From Kluyveromyces lactis (taxonomy: Eukaryota > Ascomycota > Saccharomycetes > Saccharomycetales > Saccharomycetaceae): a DNA stretch of 64,000 bases. The position numbers and the translations under genes are program-made. Every line of letters begins with the position of its first letter. The stretch's first letter is position 1. A model generated the notes under the pieces. That model ran no database searches. It saw nothing but the letters and a program-made list of their open reading frames with translations, and was not told the origin of the DNA. The stretch spans positions 1 through 64,000 of the forward strand of contig NC_006039.1 in NCBI RefSeq assembly GCF_000002515.2, read 5' to 3'. Positions 61,186-64,000 of the stretch are shown here, one piece after another.

Positions 61186-61569
61186 TTATTTGGCAACTTC
61201 CAAGTTGTCCAATTCTTCCTTTTCCTTAACAAAGGCTTCAGCTTCCAACAAATAAGGAGTCAAGTATGGAATGTCATCTTCTGGTTTGGTCCACTTATCT
61301 TTTGGCAACAAATGGTGGGACAAAGATAGTTGGTGGGCATTGATGATTCTGTAAATTCTAGCGTAGGATTCATCGGCTGGTAGTCTTCTCAAAGCAGTTT
61401 GGGCAAGCTCGTTCTCTTCTTCAATCAAGTCATCGAATCTCAAACCCATCTTTCTGTAACCAGACAAGTTGATGAACTGGTGAGCGATTGGAACGACAAC
61501 TTTAGCAAGAGCTGGGGTTCTTAAAATGTAGTCACCGATCTTAGCAATAGAAGTAAATGTTTGTGGCAT
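61186..61569 (-). CDS. QCR7: Ubiquinol-cytochrome c reductase subunit 7
   Basis: The 127-residue protein has the length and start ([15 protein letters not shown]) of yeast Qcr7, a small matrix-facing subunit of complex III that contacts cytochrome b early in assembly. Typical stretches are [16 protein letters not shown] and AYARIYR-like [17 protein letters not shown]. In S. cerevisiae it lies beside HLR1 and APA2 on chromosome IV, so its place between LRE1 and APA1 here reflects the unduplicated ancestral order. Confidence 0.96.
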   Translation of the reverse strand: MPQTFTSIAKIGDYILRTPALAKVVVPIAHQFINLSGYRKMGLRFDDLIEEENELAQTALRRLPADESYARIYRIINAHQLSLSHHLLPKDKWTKPEDDIPYLTPYLLEAEAFVKEKEELDNLEVAK

Positions 61570-62155
61570 TTGTAATGTGAAACGTGGTTGTTACTTGAGC
61601 GTTCGGCCTTCTAAGAATAAGTCAGAAGCTCTGAAACAAATCGGAAAGCTTCGTAAAGTAAATGGAACTTTGACAAAATGTTACCAATGTTTAGTGGTAA
61701 TGTATTGAATGAAAAGTTTTGATAATCTGCAAAAAATTGTTTCTATCGAGCTAATATTATGTATTAAGCGTTAAAACCGAAAAACTCAAAAAAATCGAAG
61801 AACTGGTTAGTACTGACTAAGAAACAGGTACACCACATAATATATTTTAAATTATCGAAATTCATTGGTCAAATATCACGTGATCACTACTGAACCGAAG
61901 TGCGGACGCCCATCGTCTGTTCTGGAACTTCACTGGTGAGTTGCCTTCATGATAGCCCGTAACTAGTCGAAATCTATTGATGGTATTGCATTGCACAATT
62001 ATTTACTATACGTGATTGTTTAGTAGCCAGTCCGCTTTGGAAATCAACCATCGAGCAATTTTACCAGTGAACCATGAATTCACATCATAAACATAAGAAA
62101 GTGTGTTAGCCACCTGGGGGCAGCCCATAGACTTATTTTTCACACTAAAGCTTAT
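61570..62155. promoter_or_regulatory. QCR7 promoter with CCAAT and CACGTG elements
   Basis: CACGTG at 61877-61882 (Cbf1/Cpf1 site, ATCACGTGATC) and ATTGG at 61864-61868 (a CCAAT box on the minus strand) lie about 300 bp upstream of QCR7. Respiratory-chain genes in K. lactis are known to use Cpf1 and HAP2/3/4/5 factors. The rest of the 586 bp, up to the APA1 stop, shows no gene. Confidence 0.6.
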
Positions 62156-63151
62156 TCAATAGTGATATTCTGTTGGTTTAGCGCCTGCAGTGCTAGGGAA
62201 GGAACACTCTAATAGCAATTTGGTCACAGCCGATGGGTTTTCATTGAGGACTTTCAAAGTCTCATCCCACTTTACCAACACTAAACCCGCGTATCCAGTA
62301 GCATTGAAGCCAATACTAGGAGTTTCTGCAAATGCCTTCGATCTAGGCACCAAACATAGCCATTCTTTTGTCATCAGCACGTTATATGCCGGAATACTGG
62401 CCTCATCGTCATTTGATTTTTCTGCGTTACTTCCCTCCCAATCCTGGAACATAGATAAAGTTCTCTGCAACAATGATACAAATGTCATTGCTAGTAGATC
62501 TTCATCCACTTTTTCAGGATCCTCAGGTAATGGAACGGCGTAGTGTGCAAATGGGATTTTTGCATCTTGTAAAGGTTCAGTCTTAGCGTTCGGAATGAAA
62601 TGTTCTTTACCACTACATAACTTATCCTGGTAAGGAACGAATTTATAAGGTAATGGAAGGATTTGAAGATGCTTGTGATCCTGAGAAGAACCACTGTTTG
62701 GGCCACAGTTATAGAAGGCCAAATGTCTCAACATCTCATCTTCGTCATCTAATTCTTGCAATAATTTATAAGTAGTTAACAAATCTTTGGGACTTAAAGG
62801 AGCTGTCTGCAACAAGTACTTTTTCGTTACTAGTATCAAATGGTTTGCGGCAACTGGGTATTTGTTCAGTAATAACTTATAATCACCGGCACAATCATCG
62901 AGAATTGTTAATTCAGGTTCAGGTTCTGCGAACGGATCTTTCTTTGGTATAGGGGCACCGTTTTCGTCGATAGCAATAGGTAACCTTTCCGGCTTGCTTT
63001 GAAGGGATGGTGCAAAAGTTACCTGATATGAAATTCCTGCATCTACATCCTTTAGCTTTTTAGAGGATGATTCGGTGAATTTGACATGACCGTTTGCAAC
63101 TGCTTTTTCATAGGTTGCTTCAACAATTTCTCTTAGGTTACTAGGGAACAT
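62156..63151 (-). CDS. APA1: Diadenosine tetraphosphate phosphorylase (APA1/APA2 ancestor)
   Basis: From ATG 63151 the protein is 331 residues; the longer frame starts at TTG. The catalytic HxHxQ motif of the ATP adenylyltransferase branch of the HIT superfamily is HKHLQ at residues 159-163 (nucleophile H161), in a setting [16 protein letters not shown]. The second signature is [13 protein letters not shown]. The enzyme splits Ap4A with phosphate to ADP and ATP. S. cerevisiae has two copies (APA1 on III, APA2 on IV). The order with LRE1 and QCR7 is consistent with the ancestor. Confidence 0.96.
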
Positions 63152-64000
63152 AGTACAAACAAGTTTCAATTGGTTTTTTTCAAATTACAGAGGCCGTATT
63201 CAACAAGACCCGTCTTGTGAAACTTGCTTCCGTTCCATGGTATTACTGGACCCATTGTCTTATGTACCAATTATTCGGATTAATTTTTTCAAAGCACCAT
63301 CATCTTATGCATATGACAAGGAAAAGAGACAGATGAACATCACGTGGTACCACAACAACGAGTAAATAAGCTTGCCAGTTCACTGGTAAGAGTATTTATA
63401 CTGTATCATTGACTGCACATTGCATTATCACCTTCTGATCCACTGTGCGACTTGAGAAATCCGATATATTTATGTGAGGAGGCTTCCTATAAACTTTTGC
63501 AACCCATATTCGGACAAAGAAGGACAGTTTTGTCCTAAATTAAAGATTGAATATTTAATGGTGAATGAGGACAGATGATAGCAAATTTAAAGGAAAGAAG
63601 TTCACGGAGGCATCGGAGGGCTCTTACCAGAGCAAATTTCGTGACCCCTTTCAACCTACTGTCATTTGTGGTTTAATCTACGGCTCTGAAACTTACTGTC
63701 CTATTTTAGTCGGTTTTGACACCGCTCAACATTTTTTTTTTTTTTTTAGCTTTGATGATGAATTTTCTGACATTCATAACCGATGATCAAATCTTTGGTT
63801 TAAAGAATCACTAAACGAGAGACGATGAACCACTTCAGTTATAAATATACTTAATCCGGATAGTTGTCCATGCTATTTAAGTATAGGTAGATTGTTTGTG
63901 ACTGTAGGTAGTAAGGACATTGGGAAGACTAGTGTGGAGCAGTGGAAATCAAAACAATATTAATAAATAAGGACCGAAGACCCATTAAAGTTTGCGGGCA
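63152..64000. other. Promoter region of APA1 and window end
   Basis: These 849 bp carry the divergent or upstream sequence at the window edge, including ATCACGTGG (63341-63346 core) and a T19 run near 63732. The 73-codon plus-strand frame at 63565 contains the T-run as a phenylalanine block and is not accepted. Any gene beyond 64000 is outside the view. Confidence 0.5.

Noticed and set aside
63565-63786. 73-codon frame near the window end
   Set aside because: Contains a poly-T run read as polyphenylalanine and has no motif.

Overview
The window is the left end of a chromosome of a Kluyveromyces yeast, almost certainly K. lactis or a very close relative. It opens with 17 perfect copies of a 25-bp telomeric repeat whose other strand matches the K. 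lactis telomerase repeat (it begins ACGGATTTGATTAGG). The next 2 kb is a pyrimidine-rich tract that fits the K. lactis subtelomeric R element. A silent alpha mating cassette with alpha1, alpha2 and the K. lactis-type alpha3 transposase gene lies at 23.7-29.6 kb. The genes look eukaryotic: no operons, introns not evident, AT-rich intergenic DNA.

Layout. 1-432 telomere. 433-2.44 kb R element with internal duplications, Reb1-type TTACCCG sites, CACGTG sites and small palindromes. 2.6-21.2 kb is sparse subtelomere: a 2-oxoglutarate/Fe(II) oxygenase, an MCH-type transporter, small predicted secreted proteins, an ARN/SIT-type siderophore transporter, a Zps1/Pra1-like zinc-binding secreted protein and a bacterial-type FMN monooxygenase. 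These are separated by long gene-poor DNA with decayed Ty1/copia-type LTRs and a 118-bp TG repeat. 22.1-30.4 kb: solo LTRs bracket the HML-alpha cassette. The cassette edges carry what look like cut-off gene ends.

32.0-63.2 kb is a dense core region. Its gene order and strands match the left arm of S. cerevisiae chromosome III from HML inward: CHA1, VAC17, MRC1, KRR1, ADF1, MIC10, PRD1, PEX34, KAR4, SPB1, PBN1, LRE1, APA1. Interleaved are QCR7 (next to the LRE1/APA1 paralogs in S. cerevisiae), a sphingolipid C9-methyltransferase that S. cerevisiae lacks, and two conserved-looking proteins I could not name.

How it works together. The cassette stores silent alpha information for mating-type switching, and alpha3 is the domesticated MULE-type transposase known in K. 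lactis to act in that switch. KAR4 carries pheromone-response elements, while KRR1 and SPB1 both have PAC motifs embedded in GATGA repeats. The subtelomeric half is weighted to uptake and secretion of metals and small molecules, the usual content of fast-evolving yeast chromosome ends. Several displayed open frames begin with GTG or TTG; I moved those starts to the first plausible ATG and say so in each entry.
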